DNA of 64,000 nt, taken from contig NZ_LS999521.1 of the NCBI RefSeq assembly GCF_900520355.1, positions 992,001-1,056,000 on the forward strand. Direction: 5' to 3'. The notes under the pieces were generated by a model, which did no database searches, was not told the DNA's origin, and saw only the letters and a list, made by a program, of their open reading frames with translations. The position numbers were made by a program, and so were the translations under genes. Source of the stretch: Acinetobacter calcoaceticus. Lineage in GTDB: Bacteria > Pseudomonadota > Gammaproteobacteria > Pseudomonadales > Moraxellaceae. Positions 10,404 through 19,637 of this stretch are shown piece by piece (positions within the stretch are counted from its first letter, which is position 1; each line of letters starts with the position of its first letter).

Positions 10404-10412
10404 TGTTATAAT
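10404..10412 (+). promoter_or_regulatory. Extended -10 promoter element for lepA-lepB
   Basis: TGTTATAAT is an extended -10 (TGn plus TATAAT) 79 bases before lepA. No well-placed -35 is seen, which fits extended -10 promoters. Confidence 0.5.
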
Positions 10413-10490
10413 CGCACGCAATTAATTTAACTGCTTTGGCTGTGTATTAAAACAAGCTACATAGCACTCTATATTTTCTCAAGGTAACCC

Positions 10491-12308
10491 ATGGCGCAAG
10501 CTAAAAAATCCGTCGATATCAAAAATATACGAAATTTCTCGATTATTGCTCACATTGACCATGGTAAGTCTACATTGGCTGACCGTTTTATTCAGATGTG
10601 TGGTGGTCTACAAGATCGTGAAATGCAAGCCCAAGTCTTGGACTCAATGGAGCTTGAGCGTGAACGTGGGATTACCATTAAAGCCGCTTCTGTCACGCTG
10701 TATTACACTCATCCGAATGGTCAGGAATATCAACTTAACTTTATTGATACTCCTGGACACGTAGACTTCTCGTATGAAGTTTCTCGTTCTTTAGCCGCAT
10801 GTGAAGGTGCGCTATTGGTTGTAGATGCTGCGCAAGGCGTAGAAGCACAATCAGTTGCAAACTGTTATACCGCAATTGAACAAGGTCTCGAAGTTCTTCC
10901 TATTTTAAATAAAATTGATTTACCGCAGGCTGAACCTGAACGTGTAATTCATGAAATTGAAGAAATTATCGGAATTGAAGCAACCGACGCACCAACCTGT
11001 TCAGCAAAAACTGGTTTAGGTGTTGAAGGTGTTTTAGAGCGTTTAGTCGATGTTATTCCATCACCTGAAGGCAATCGTGATGCTCCATTGCAGGCATTAA
11101 TTATCGATTCATGGTTTGATAACTACCTAGGTGTAGTTTCTCTTGTACGTATTAAACAAGGTCGTATCCGTAAGGGCGACAAAATGTTGGTTAAATCGAC
11201 AGGACAAACTCATCCGGTAACTTCAGTGGGTGTATTTAATCCTAAGCATACTGAAACAGATATTCTTGAAGCTGGTGAAGTAGGTTTTGTTATTGCGGGT
11301 ATTAAAGATATTTTTGGTGCACCAGTAGGTGACACTATTACCCTTGCTGCTACACCTGATGTTGCTATTTTACCGGGTTTTAAAAAGGTTAAACCGCAGG
11401 TTTATGCTGGTCTTTTCCCGATTGATGCGAGTGATTTTGAGCCATTCCGTGAAGCACTACAAAAATTGCAGATCAACGACTCGGCTTTATTTTTTGAACC
11501 AGAAAGCTCAGATGCATTAGGTTTTGGTTTCCGTTGTGGCTTCTTAGGAATGCTACACATGGAGATTGTACAAGAGCGTTTAGAGCGTGAATATGACCTT
11601 GATCTAATCAGTTCTGCGCCTACCGTAATTTATGAAGCATTAACCAAGAAGGGCGAAACGATTTATATCGATAGTCCATCAAAAATGCCAGACGGATCTA
11701 CTGTAGAAGATTTGCGCGAGCCGATTGCAGAGTGTCATATCCTTGTTCCTCAAGAATACTTAGGGAATGTAATGACCCTATGTATTGAACGCCGTGGTGT
11801 TCAAAAAGATATGAAATTCTTGGGTAATCAAGTTTCTATTACCTTTGAAATCCCGATGGCTGAAGTCGTTATGGATTTCTTTGATAAATTAAAATCATGT
11901 TCTCGTGGTTTTGCATCGCTAGACTATAACTTTGTACGTTTCGAAAGTTCAGCTTTAGTTAAGGTTGATGTATTAATTAATAGTGACAAGGTTGATGCCT
12001 TGGCTATGATTTGTCACCGTAATGACGCACGTCATCGTGGTATTGCATTGGTTGAGAAAATGAAAGATTTGATTCCTCGCCAAATGTACGACGTTGCTAT
12101 TCAGGCGGCTATCGGTGCACAGATTATTGCTCGTTCTACTGTAAAAGCGATGCGTAAAAACGTATTAGCGAAATGTTATGGTGGTGACGTTTCACGTAAG
12201 AAAAAACTACTTTCTAAACAAAAAGAAGGTAAGAAACGTATGAAACAAGTGGGAAGTGTTGAAATTCCACAAGAAGCGTTCTTGGCTGTATTGAAAGTAG
12301 AAAGATAA
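10491..12308 (+). CDS. lepA: Elongation factor 4 (LepA)
   Basis: Ribosome-associated GTPase that affects translation initiation/elongation under stress. At 605 residues it has the usual length. Seen: G1 [10 protein letters not shown]2 within [10 protein letters not shown]3 DTPGHVDF, G4 NKID, and the LepA-specific C-terminal lysine-rich region ([19 protein letters not shown]). First gene of the lepA-lepB-DUF4845-rnc-era block, an arrangement conserved in many Gammaproteobacteria. Confidence 0.98.
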   Translation: MAQAKKSVDIKNIRNFSIIAHIDHGKSTLADRFIQMCGGLQDREMQAQVLDSMELERERGITIKAASVTLYYTHPNGQEYQLNFIDTPGHVDFSYEVSRSLAACEGALLVVDAAQGVEAQSVANCYTAIEQGLEVLPILNKIDLPQAEPERVIHEIEEIIGIEATDAPTCSAKTGLGVEGVLERLVDVIPSPEGNRDAPLQALIIDSWFDNYLGVVSLVRIKQGRIRKGDKMLVKSTGQTHPVTSVGVFNPKHTETDILEAGEVGFVIAGIKDIFGAPVGDTITLAATPDVAILPGFKKVKPQVYAGLFPIDASDFEPFREALQKLQINDSALFFEPESSDALGFGFRCGFLGMLHMEIVQERLEREYDLDLISSAPTVIYEALTKKGETIYIDSPSKMPDGSTVEDLREPIAECHILVPQEYLGNVMTLCIERRGVQKDMKFLGNQVSITFEIPMAEVVMDFFDKLKSCSRGFASLDYNFVRFESSALVKVDVLINSDKVDALAMICHRNDARHRGIALVEKMKDLIPRQMYDVAIQAAIGAQIIARSTVKAMRKNVLAKCYGGDVSRKKKLLSKQKEGKKRMKQVGSVEIPQEAFLAVLKVER

Positions 12309-12317
12309 GAAATGAGG

Positions 12318-12349
12318 GTAGGGGGAAGCAAAATATTGCTTTTCCCTAC
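12318..12349 (+). other. Strong hairpin between lepA and lepB
   Basis: A long stem (GTAGGG..AAGCAA paired with TTGCTT..CCCTAC) lies in the 76-base gap. The 3' side is followed by TTTAAG rather than a T-run, so it looks more like a partial terminator or an mRNA-stability/processing element than a full stop. Confidence 0.6.
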
Positions 12350-12384
12350 TTTAAGACAAGCAGCTAGGCTGCGAGTGAGGTCGT

Positions 12385-13212
12385 GTGGATTTTGATTTTA
12401 ATTTAATTCTTGTTCCAGTTACGCTGATTCTATTTGCAGTGTGGTTGTTAGATAAACTTGTATTCAAACAGCGTGCAAATAAAGGGCGCGGGAACGAAAA
12501 TTTTGTTATTACCTGGGCCTATGACTTTTGGCCAGTTTTAGCTGTAGTACTTGTACTTCGTTCATTTCTTTATGAACCATTTAATATTCCATCAGACTCT
12601 ATGGTACCCACTTTAGAAACTGGTGATTTTATTCTGGTTAATAAATTTGATTATGGTGTGCGTTTACCTATCGTCAATAAGAAAATTATTGATGTGGGAG
12701 AACCCAAGCGTGGTGATGTGATTGTATTCCGTTATCCACCTCAACCTACCATTAGTTATATTAAACGTGTAATCGGTTTGCCGGGTGATCATCTTGTTTA
12801 TGATCATGGACAATTGATTATTAACGGACAAAAAGTACCGAAAGTATTAACACAGTTTAGTCGCGAAAAAGATGTGTTAGATACCCCAACGTCTATTTAT
12901 CATAAAGAGACGATAGGTGAGCACACCTTTACGATGCGTGAACTTGAAGGCGTAAATGTGGCGCGTCAAGCACCGTTTATCAACTATGTTGAAAATGGTA
13001 AATATGCAAACCAAGACGGTTTATATTGGGAAGTGACTGTTCCAAAAGGACATTACTTTGCAATGGGAGATAACCGTGATCAAAGTGCAGACAGTCGTTT
13101 CTGGGGCTTCGTTCCTGAAGAAAATTTAACAGGGCGAGCATTCTATGTGTGGATGCATAAAGAACCGGGTTTACATCTTCCTAACTTTGGCCGAAATGGA
13201 AAAATAGATTAA
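12385..13212 (+). CDS. lepB: Signal peptidase I
   Basis: Inner-membrane peptidase that removes Sec/Tat signal peptides. 275 residues, starting at a GTG with GTGAGG upstream. Two N-terminal transmembrane segments, then the catalytic Ser in the IPSDSMVPTL motif, the general-base Lys in YIKRVIGLPGD, and the MGDNRDQSADSRFWG box. Follows lepA as in most relatives. Confidence 0.97.
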   Translation: MDFDFNLILVPVTLILFAVWLLDKLVFKQRANKGRGNENFVITWAYDFWPVLAVVLVLRSFLYEPFNIPSDSMVPTLETGDFILVNKFDYGVRLPIVNKKIIDVGEPKRGDVIVFRYPPQPTISYIKRVIGLPGDHLVYDHGQLIINGQKVPKVLTQFSREKDVLDTPTSIYHKETIGEHTFTMRELEGVNVARQAPFINYVENGKYANQDGLYWEVTVPKGHYFAMGDNRDQSADSRFWGFVPEENLTGRAFYVWMHKEPGLHLPNFGRNGKID

Positions 13213-13236
13213 AAACAACCATTAGGAAAAAAAGAA

Positions 13237-13611
13237 ATGCGTAAGGCACAACAAGGTACTTCGTATTTAGCAATTTTATTTGGGGTGGTTATATTTGCAG
13301 TTGCAGTAAAAGCTGTACTTGCAGTTTGGCCAGCATATTGGGATGATCGCTTGATTAATAATCAGATAGAGGAGCTTTTACAAGAAAGCTCTTCTGAGAT
13401 CACACCACAGAAGTTTGCGACACAAATGGATCAGCGACTGGAAATGAACAATATTCGTGATCTCCACTTTAAAGAGATTGCGCAAGTGTTTAATCAGTCT
13501 GGTCTGATAGTCAAAAAGAAATATGAAGTAAGAAAACCTTTCTTATCAAATATTGATTTAGTTTTAACATTTGAGAAGAGTTTTGATAAAACATCAGTTC
13601 AAACTAAGTGA
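13237..13611 (+). CDS. DUF4845 membrane protein
   Basis: 124-residue protein with one N-terminal transmembrane helix (about residues 8-32) followed by a small periplasmic domain containing PAYWDDRLINNQIEEL. The position between lepB and rnc and the length fit the DUF4845 family found at this place in many Beta- and Gammaproteobacteria. Function is not known. The 3' end overlaps the start of rnc by about 29 bases, so expression is coupled. Confidence 0.88.
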   Translation: MRKAQQGTSYLAILFGVVIFAVAVKAVLAVWPAYWDDRLINNQIEELLQESSSEITPQKFATQMDQRLEMNNIRDLHFKEIAQVFNQSGLIVKKKYEVRKPFLSNIDLVLTFEKSFDKTSVQTK

Positions 13612-14275
13612 TCCTCGCTTATTGAGTCGAATCGGATATCAATTCAAGCAGCTTGAATTGTTACAGTTAGCTTTGACTCATCGTTCGGTGAGTCATAAAT
13701 ACAATTACGAGCGCTTGGAATTTTTAGGCGATTCATTATTAGGTATGATTGTTGCCAATTATCTATATCATGCCTATCCAAATGAAAACGAAGGTCGTCT
13801 AACGCGTATGCGAGCGACTTTAGTACGTCAGGAAGCTTTAGGTAAGATTGCAACCGATTTGCAACTTAGTCGGTGTTTAATATTAAGTACGGGTGAATTG
13901 AAATCTGGTGGTCATCATCGTGAGTCAATATTGGCTGACACGGTAGAAGCGATTATTGGTGCAATTTATATTGATAGTGGTGATCTCAACTTACTTACAG
14001 ATATTGTGCTAAAATGGTATGTACCCTATTTAGACCATATTGAACCTACGGATCAACTTAAAGACCCGAAATCACGTTTACAAGAGTATCTACAAGCACG
14101 TAAAAAACCTCTCCCTGTTTACGAGGTTGTAGATATTCAGGGTGATGCACCTCACCAGCACTTTAAAGTTGAATGTTTGATAGATGGTTTATCAAGGATT
14201 TATGGTGAGGGTTCAAGTCGTCGTTTTGCCGAGCAGGCAGCAGCGGCGGAAATTTTAAAGTTATTGGAGCAATAA
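13583..14275 (+). CDS. rnc: Ribonuclease III
   Basis: Double-strand-specific endoribonuclease for rRNA and mRNA processing. The 230-residue form starts at TTG 13583; another TTG lies at 13571 and no ATG fits, so the start is uncertain, and either one lies inside the DUF4845 gene. Seen: the RNase III signature YERLEFLGDSLLG near residue 40, the catalytic DTVEAIIGAIY box, and a C-terminal dsRNA-binding domain (about 155-228). Located before era as in E. coli. Confidence 0.96.
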   Translation: MIKHQFKLSDPRLLSRIGYQFKQLELLQLALTHRSVSHKYNYERLEFLGDSLLGMIVANYLYHAYPNENEGRLTRMRATLVRQEALGKIATDLQLSRCLILSTGELKSGGHHRESILADTVEAIIGAIYIDSGDLNLLTDIVLKWYVPYLDHIEPTDQLKDPKSRLQEYLQARKKPLPVYEVVDIQGDAPHQHFKVECLIDGLSRIYGEGSSRRFAEQAAAAEILKLLEQ

Positions 14276-14280
14276 CCTGC

Positions 14281-15309
14281 ATGTCGATGCATTCTGATCA
14301 AATCAATCCAGATTCAAATGATAACCAAGATCCTAATAATCTGATTGATCAATTTTTTAGTTCCAAAGGCGTGACAATTCCTTCGGATTTTAAGAGCGGA
14401 TTTGTGGCGATTGTAGGACGTCCAAATGTGGGTAAATCTACCCTCATGAACCATTTATTAGGTCAAAAGCTCTCTATTACTTCGCGTAAACCTCAAACAA
14501 CACGTCATAAAATTATTGGTATTGATTCGCGTGAAAAAATGCAGGCGGTATATGTAGATACCCCAGGTATGCATAAAAAAGAAGTACGCGCTATTAATAA
14601 AATGATGAACCGTGCAGCTCATTCTGCATTACGTGACGTCAATTTGGTCTTATTCGTTATTGATGCTTATAAGTGGACTCCAAATGACGACTTAGTGCTT
14701 GAAAAACTCAAAAATGCTGAAATGCCAGTAATTTTGGTGATTAACAAGGCTGATACTTTTGAAGATAAAAGAGATATTCTGCCTTTAATTCAAGAGCGTG
14801 CAAAGCTTATGAATTTTGCCGAGATTGTTCCTGTATCTGCATTACGTGGAGCAAATCTGGAACACTTGAGTGAAACGATTGAGAAGTATCTTCCTTATCA
14901 AGCGCCTTTGTATTCATTTGATCAGATTACTGACCGTTCTGAACGCTTTTTAGCTAGCGAAATTATTCGTGAAAAAATCATGCGCCAGTTAGGTGAAGAA
15001 CTACCTTATGATTTAACAGTACAAATCGAATCTTTCAAAACGGAAGAAGCTGCTGTTAGTGAAAAAACGGGTCGTTTAAAACCAGCTTGTACTTATATTG
15101 ATGCAACGATTTTTGTAGATCGTGCGGGCCAAAAAGCGATTGTAATTGGTGAAAAAGGTGCCAAGCTTAAAACAATCGGTATGGATGCCCGAAAAGACAT
15201 GGAAAAAATGTTTGAGCAAAAAATTATGCTCACACTTTGGGTGAAAGTGAAGGGTGGCTGGTCTGATGATGAGCGTGCCTTAAAAAGCTTAGGATATAGT
15301 GATATCTAA
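14281..15309 (+). CDS. era: GTPase Era
   Basis: GTPase needed for 16S rRNA maturation and 30S assembly. Seen: G1 GRPNVGKST, G2/G3 with DTPGMHKKEV, G4 NKAD, and a C-terminal KH domain with GEKGAKLKTIG. At 342 residues it carries an N-terminal extension of about 40 residues, rich in Asp and Asn, compared with the usual 300. Follows rnc after five bases; co-transcription is likely. Confidence 0.97.
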   Translation: MSMHSDQINPDSNDNQDPNNLIDQFFSSKGVTIPSDFKSGFVAIVGRPNVGKSTLMNHLLGQKLSITSRKPQTTRHKIIGIDSREKMQAVYVDTPGMHKKEVRAINKMMNRAAHSALRDVNLVLFVIDAYKWTPNDDLVLEKLKNAEMPVILVINKADTFEDKRDILPLIQERAKLMNFAEIVPVSALRGANLEHLSETIEKYLPYQAPLYSFDQITDRSERFLASEIIREKIMRQLGEELPYDLTVQIESFKTEEAAVSEKTGRLKPACTYIDATIFVDRAGQKAIVIGEKGAKLKTIGMDARKDMEKMFEQKIMLTLWVKVKGGWSDDERALKSLGYSDI

Positions 15310-15326
15310 AGGATAAGGATACTGGT

Positions 15327-15530
15327 ATGAAAACAATTACATCATTGGTGACTATAGTTGGATGTACATTGATGTTACAAGGTTGTGTATATAAGCTTGT
15401 AACCGTACCAGTAGGGATCGCCTATAAAACTACAAAAGGTGTTGTCAAAGGTACAGCGGCTGTTGTAGGTGCGGTGATTCCTGATGGTGATGATGAGGAT
15501 GACAAAAAAGAAAAAGAATCTGAGGAATAG
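15327..15530 (+). CDS. Small lipoprotein (67 residues)
   Basis: Starts with a signal sequence ending in the lipobox LQGC (Cys near residue 20), so it should be a lipid-anchored envelope protein. The mature part has a Gly/Ala/Val-rich hydrophobic stretch (TTKGVVKGTAAVVGAVIP) and a strongly acidic/basic tail (DDEDDKKEKESEE). No catalytic motif. A ribosome site (AAGGATA) precedes the ATG. Sits between era and recO in an otherwise ancient gene block. Function unknown. Confidence 0.85.
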   Translation: MKTITSLVTIVGCTLMLQGCVYKLVTVPVGIAYKTTKGVVKGTAAVVGAVIPDGDDEDDKKEKESEE

Positions 15531-15539
15531 TTTCTTTTT

Positions 15540-16253
15540 ATGATGCGCAATGAAGTCCTCCATGGATATATGATTCATCACCGTAAGTACCGTGAAAAAA
15601 GTCATATTGTGCATCTTTTTACTCAGGAATATGGGCGAGTCGATGGTATTTTAAGACAGACTCCGCCCCCTCAGTATCAACCTATCCGATTACAAGCGAC
15701 AGGTAAAAGTGAGCTAAAAAACTTTACCAAGTTAGAAATATTAAATCAGCCTGTTTTCTTTTTTGGTGACGCCTTTTTTGCCGGATTTTATTTAAGTGAA
15801 ATCATTCTTCGGCTATGTCCACTAGAAGAGGCAATGCCTCAATCTTTTGAGCAATATCAGTTAACTCTATTGCAGTTACAGCAGCTCGCTTCTAATGATC
15901 AGCCCGATCTTTTTTTAAGACAGATATTGCGTCAGTTCGAACATGTGCTTCTGCCTGAACTAGGGTACGCACTTGATTTTTCAATTGATACTCAGCAGCA
16001 GCCGATTCAATCTCATCAGTTTTATCAATTTCAAGTGACCGAAGGTTTTGCTCCCGTTGCGCAGGCGAGTCGTTCCTCTTTGTCAGGAAAAGCGATTTTG
16101 TCTATGGTGGATTATGAGCAAGGACAGGATTTTTCTCACGAACAACTGCAATTATTAGGTAAACTATACCGTCAAATGATTACATCGCTTTTAGGAGATC
16201 GTCCCCTAAAAAGTCGACAATTGTGGATTCAAAATACTCAAACTCAATCGTAA
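15540..16253 (+). CDS. recO: DNA repair protein RecO
   Basis: Recombination mediator acting with RecF and RecR to load RecA. 237 residues, with an N-terminal OB-fold (EVLHGYMIHHRKYREKSHIVHLFTQEYG) and a helical C-terminal domain. The zinc-binding Cys cluster of many RecO proteins is not obvious, as in other short gammaproteobacterial members. Lies between era and pdxJ, as in E. coli. Confidence 0.93.
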   Translation: MMRNEVLHGYMIHHRKYREKSHIVHLFTQEYGRVDGILRQTPPPQYQPIRLQATGKSELKNFTKLEILNQPVFFFGDAFFAGFYLSEIILRLCPLEEAMPQSFEQYQLTLLQLQQLASNDQPDLFLRQILRQFEHVLLPELGYALDFSIDTQQQPIQSHQFYQFQVTEGFAPVAQASRSSLSGKAILSMVDYEQGQDFSHEQLQLLGKLYRQMITSLLGDRPLKSRQLWIQNTQTQS

Positions 16254-16266
16254 TTAGGATTTATTT

Positions 16267-16992
16267 ATGGCTGCATTGCTTGGTGTAAACATAGACCATG
16301 TTGCTACTTTAAGACAGGCGCGCGGTACTACTTATCCAGACCCTGTAGAAGCTGCTCTCATTTGTGAACAAGCTGGTGCAGAAGGGATTACCTTGCATTT
16401 GCGTGAAGATCGTCGCCATATTCAGGATGATGACGTACGTCGTATGCGACCATTATTAAAAACACGCATGAATCTAGAAATGGCTGTTACTGATGAAATG
16501 GTTGAGTTTGCCAAAGAAATTCAGCCACAGCATGTATGCTTCGTGCCAGAAAGACGCCAAGAAGTAACAACTGAAGGTGGTTTAGATGTAGTAGGTAACT
16601 TTGATAAGGTTAAAGCTGCAACTCAGGCCTTGGCTGCTATTGGTTGTGATGTATCATTATTTATTGATGCCGATTTAGCTCAGATTGATGCAGCAATTGC
16701 TTGTGGAGCACCTACTATTGAATTACACACGGGGGCCTATGCAGACGCGATAACAGAACAAGAGCAGCAAGAAGAACTAGCACGTATTATAAAAGGTGTG
16801 GAATACGCAGCTTCAAAAGGTTTGGTGGTAAATGCGGGTCACGGACTTAATTTAAAGAATGTTGCTCCAATTGCTGCTATCTCACAAATTCACGAGTTAA
16901 ACATTGGGCACTCGATTATTGCTGACAGCATTTTTGTAGGTCTGGTTCAAGCTGTTAAAGATATGAAAGCGGCAATTCAGGTGGCAGGTTAA
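16267..16992 (+). CDS. pdxJ: Pyridoxine 5'-phosphate synthase
   Basis: TIM-barrel enzyme that condenses 1-deoxyxylulose 5-phosphate with aminoacetone phosphate in DXP-dependent vitamin B6 synthesis. 241 residues with [21 protein letters not shown] at the start, [14 protein letters not shown], and [11 protein letters not shown] near the end. Follows recO by 13 bases, the conserved recO-pdxJ pair. Confidence 0.97.
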   Translation: MAALLGVNIDHVATLRQARGTTYPDPVEAALICEQAGAEGITLHLREDRRHIQDDDVRRMRPLLKTRMNLEMAVTDEMVEFAKEIQPQHVCFVPERRQEVTTEGGLDVVGNFDKVKAATQALAAIGCDVSLFIDADLAQIDAAIACGAPTIELHTGAYADAITEQEQQEELARIIKGVEYAASKGLVVNAGHGLNLKNVAPIAAISQIHELNIGHSIIADSIFVGLVQAVKDMKAAIQVAG

Positions 16993-16998
16993 TTGGTT

Positions 16999-17643
16999 AT
17001 GTCGAGTATCAATTACGATGAATTAATGCAACCTGTCTTGGCTTTTTTAGGATGCCAAACACCAAACGCGTGGTTAGATGAGGCAATTAATAATTTAGAT
17101 ATCTTGATGCAAGATCATGCTAATTGCGAAAAAAAAGCAGCTAGTACAGCAATGAACTTAATGTTCCGTTATAGCTTTTTTCCTGATTTGCAAGTAAAGC
17201 TTGCACAACTAGTACGGGAAGAAATGCTCCATTATGAACAGGTGCTTGAGCTTATGGCCAAGCGTGGTCAGAAATGGGATGGCTTAAGTGCAGGGCGCTA
17301 TGCGGGTGGCTTGCGTAAAGAGATTCGTACTTATGAACCCGAAGCTTTAATTGATGTACTAGTGGTAGGTGCTTTTGTTGAGGCTCGCTCATGCGAACGT
17401 TTCCATGCACTTGCTCCACGCGTAGATGAAGAGTTGGGGCGCTATTATCGCTACTTGCTTAAGTCGGAGTCTCGTCATTTTGAAGACTATTTGGCACTTG
17501 CACTTGATGCTGCAAAAAATGCAAAAATGAAAAATCCTAAAGAGGATATTCAACAGCGAATTGAGCATATTCGTGAGGTTGAAAAGAATCTGATTTTAAC
17601 GCCTGATGATACCTTCCGTTTTCACAGTGGCGTGCCTGCATAA
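16999..17643 (+). CDS. miaE: tRNA-(ms2io6A)37 hydroxylase MiaE
   Basis: Di-iron monooxygenase that hydroxylates 2-methylthio-N6-isopentenyl-adenosine at tRNA position 37. 214 residues from the ATG at 16999 (TTG at 16993 is the alternative). The carboxylate/His iron ligands expected of this ferritin-like family are visible in REEMLHYEQV and VEARSCERF with SESRHFEDY. The start lies within ten bases of the pdxJ stop; a strong hairpin ends the operon. Confidence 0.93.
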   Translation: MSSINYDELMQPVLAFLGCQTPNAWLDEAINNLDILMQDHANCEKKAASTAMNLMFRYSFFPDLQVKLAQLVREEMLHYEQVLELMAKRGQKWDGLSAGRYAGGLRKEIRTYEPEALIDVLVVGAFVEARSCERFHALAPRVDEELGRYYRYLLKSESRHFEDYLALALDAAKNAKMKNPKEDIQQRIEHIREVEKNLILTPDDTFRFHSGVPA

Positions 17644-17656
17644 TATTAAAAGTTTT

Positions 17657-17689
17657 AAAAAAGTTTATCTTATCTAGATAAACTTTTTT
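17657..17689 (+). terminator. Terminator of the lepA-miaE operon
   Basis: Near-perfect stem AAAAAAGTTTATCT/AGATAAACTTTTTT followed by T-runs. Confidence 0.92.
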
Positions 17690-17934
17690 TATTTTAACTC
17701 TTTAATTGTAAATTAATTTTTAAAATTGGTTAGCTTAGGATCTGCGCTGTTTATTACCTGTTAATCTTAATAAAATTATATTCCTACATTTTTAGTTTCT
17801 CGATTTTTATTATTCGTAATAAAATTTTCGAAAATTTTTATTTTTAAAGTAATAACGAATATTATGTAAATATACAGATAAGATTGTTCATAATCGGTTC
17901 AACTAAAGTAGTCAAATATTTTAAGGATATAAGA

Positions 17935-18693
17935 ATGTTAGCATTAGTTACAGGTGCCTCGGCGGGCTTTGGTTATAGCATTTCAAAAAAACTGATTGAG
18001 TTAGGTTATAAGGTTATTGGCTGTGGAAGACGGGCAGAAAAACTAAAAGAATTACAGCAAGAGCTTGGTGATACATTCTATCCGTTAGTATTTGATATGA
18101 CAGATACGGCAGAAAATATAAATAAAGCATTGGTTGATTTACCAGCTGAATTTCAAATCAGTCAAATTGATTTATTGGTTAATAATGCTGGTCTAGCATT
18201 AGGGCTAGAGTCAGCAGATAAATCAGATTTGGGTGATTGGTACACCATGGTCGATACCAATATTAAAGGGTTGATCACCGTTACACGGTTAATTTTACCG
18301 AATATGGTGAAGAAAAAATCAGGTTTAATTATCAATATGGGATCTATTGCAGGTACATATCCGTATCCGGGCGGTAATGTTTATGGTGCAACCAAAGCAT
18401 TTGTGGAGCAATTTAGTTTAAACCTTCGAGCTGATTTGTCTGGTACTGGCATTCGAGTGACTAATATTGAGCCGGGGCTTTGCGGTGGTACAGAATTTTC
18501 TTTAGTACGTTTTAAAGGCGATCAGGAGAAAGTAAACAATCTGTATGATAAAAAGAACCCAATTTTGCCTGAAGATATTGCAAATACGGTAGCGTGGGTT
18601 GCATCACAACCTTCACATATTAATATTAACCGTATTGAAATGATGCCTACTTCTCAGTCTTTTAATCCTTTAAAAGTTGTTGAGGTAGAGTAA
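17935..18693 (+). CDS. SDR-family NAD(P)-dependent oxidoreductase (YdfG-like)
   Basis: Short-chain dehydrogenase of 252 residues from the ATG at 17935, which has AAGGA eight bases upstream; the longer TTG frame at 17884 has none. Seen: TGASAGFGYSI (cofactor loop), the Arg in GCGRRAEKL suggesting NADP, NNAGLALGLES, and catalytic Ser..YGATK (GSIAGTYPYPGGNVYGATKA). Strong resemblance to E. coli YdfG, a 3-hydroxy acid/serine dehydrogenase; exact substrate inferred only. Confidence 0.88.
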   Translation: MLALVTGASAGFGYSISKKLIELGYKVIGCGRRAEKLKELQQELGDTFYPLVFDMTDTAENINKALVDLPAEFQISQIDLLVNNAGLALGLESADKSDLGDWYTMVDTNIKGLITVTRLILPNMVKKKSGLIINMGSIAGTYPYPGGNVYGATKAFVEQFSLNLRADLSGTGIRVTNIEPGLCGGTEFSLVRFKGDQEKVNNLYDKKNPILPEDIANTVAWVASQPSHININRIEMMPTSQSFNPLKVVEVE

Positions 18694-18785
18694 TAAGGTT
18701 CAGAATGAACCGATAGTGAGTTTATAGATGCTATGTCTTTTGAATTTTGATTCGGACATTGAATGAAATTAATAGATTAATCATT

Positions 18786-18816
18786 AAATCCTCTATGTTG
18801 TGATAGGGGATTTTTT
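18786..18816 (+). terminator. Terminator after the SDR gene
   Basis: Stem AAATCC.CTAT/ATAG.GGATTT followed by TTTTTT. Confidence 0.82.
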
Positions 18817-18838
18817 ATGGTTATTGATAAATTTATGG

Positions 18839-18873
18839 CAAAAAAAAGCCCGCTTTAATGCTGCGGGCTTTTT
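18839..18873 (-). terminator. Terminator of the tRNA-Asn gene
   Basis: On the minus strand the hairpin AAAAGCCCGC/GCGGGCTTTT lies a few bases after the tRNA 3' end and is followed by a run of T. Confidence 0.9.
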
Positions 18874-18879
18874 AGTATT

Positions 18880-18955
18880 TGGCTCTCCCACCTGGGCTCG
18901 AACCAGGGACCTGCGGATTAACAGTCCGTCGCTCTACCGACTGAGCTATGGGAGA
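18880..18955 (-). tRNA. tRNA-Asn (anticodon GTT)
   Basis: A 76-base cloverleaf read on the minus strand: acceptor TCTCCCA/TGGGAGA, D-arm with AGCTCAGTCGGTAGAGC, anticodon loop CTGTTAA (GTT), T-loop GGTTCGAGCC and an encoded CCA end. It has its own promoter and terminator. No attachment-site duplication or integrase is seen next to it. Confidence 0.98.
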
Positions 18956-18966
18956 ATCTGCATGCG

Positions 18967-18994
18967 ATTATAAGGAGATTTTGAGAAGGGTCAA
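18967..18994 (-). promoter_or_regulatory. Promoter of tRNA-Asn
   Basis: Minus-strand TTGACC and TATAAT separated by 16 bases, just upstream of the tRNA 5' end; a near-consensus sigma-70 promoter. A short reading frame across this region is therefore not credible. Confidence 0.85.
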
Positions 18995-19190
18995 GTGTAA
19001 ATTGCCATGTTTACTTTATTTTTGTGCTGTATGCTTTTTATTTGATCAGTTAAGGGGTGAGCTAAGAAATTACTTGCACTTTAAAAAATCAATTGCTAAA
19101 TTCGGAACAGAACAAGCGTTTGAAGAAATTCAAACAGTGTGGATTTAAAACCAACTTGCCAGCACTAAAATGGCTAAATCGGAGATAAGT

Positions 19191-19622
19191 ATGAAAACAC
19201 TTACTGTTGCCTCTATTTTTTCTAATTTTGATTTTTATCAACGTAATTATCTCAATATTTTAAGTCAACCAGAATCTTATTACACGCCTGTAGAGGGTGC
19301 GTCGATTGATGCTTATCCTTTTAAAAAGCAGGACTTGTATTTAGGTGATTTATTGCAGCTTTGGTTTAGTTCCAAATGGAATGTGCATAGTTCACTAAAA
19401 GTTTTAAAAAGTTCAAAACTATTAAACCCTTCTAAAGCTTTATATATTTTTCAATTAGAAGGAGAGTTGCTGCTGGGCAAAAATAAAGTTCTAGCTTGGT
19501 CTGTTGAACATCAAGAGGTGGTAGAGCTTCAACTTAAAAATATTTGGGCCTCTTATGTCGTGGCACAAACCTGTGACCGTCCAGATAATTCAGATTACTC
19601 AATAAAAAAGGCAGCGGTTTAA
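19191..19622 (+). CDS. Uncharacterised protein (143 residues)
   Basis: Not recognised. The ATG at 19191 has a GGAG site; an upstream in-frame ATG at 19170 has none. The sequence looks like a soluble alpha/beta protein with no signal peptide or membrane helix; LYIFQLEGELLLGKNK and LKNIWASYVVAQTCDRPDN are the most distinctive parts. It stands alone between tRNA-Asn and a convergent thioesterase gene and ends inside a shared hairpin. Function unknown. Confidence 0.75.
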   Translation: MKTLTVASIFSNFDFYQRNYLNILSQPESYYTPVEGASIDAYPFKKQDLYLGDLLQLWFSSKWNVHSSLKVLKSSKLLNPSKALYIFQLEGELLLGKNKVLAWSVEHQEVVELQLKNIWASYVVAQTCDRPDNSDYSIKKAAV

Positions 19623-19632
19623 AGCTGCCTTT
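19607..19632. terminator. Bidirectional hairpin at convergent gene ends
   Basis: Stem AAAGGCAGC/GCTGCCTTT that includes the last codons and stop of the 19191 gene. Short T/A tails on each strand. Confidence 0.7.
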
Positions 19633-19637
19633 AATGA

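Noticed and set aside
18948..19148. 66-residue plus-strand reading frame next to tRNA-Asn
   Set aside because: It overlaps the tRNA 5' end and its near-perfect promoter on the other strand, with no ribosome site and unlikely composition.
18880..19190. Possible integration site of a mobile element at tRNA-Asn
   Set aside because: No integrase, no direct repeat of the tRNA 3' end and no composition shift found by eye.
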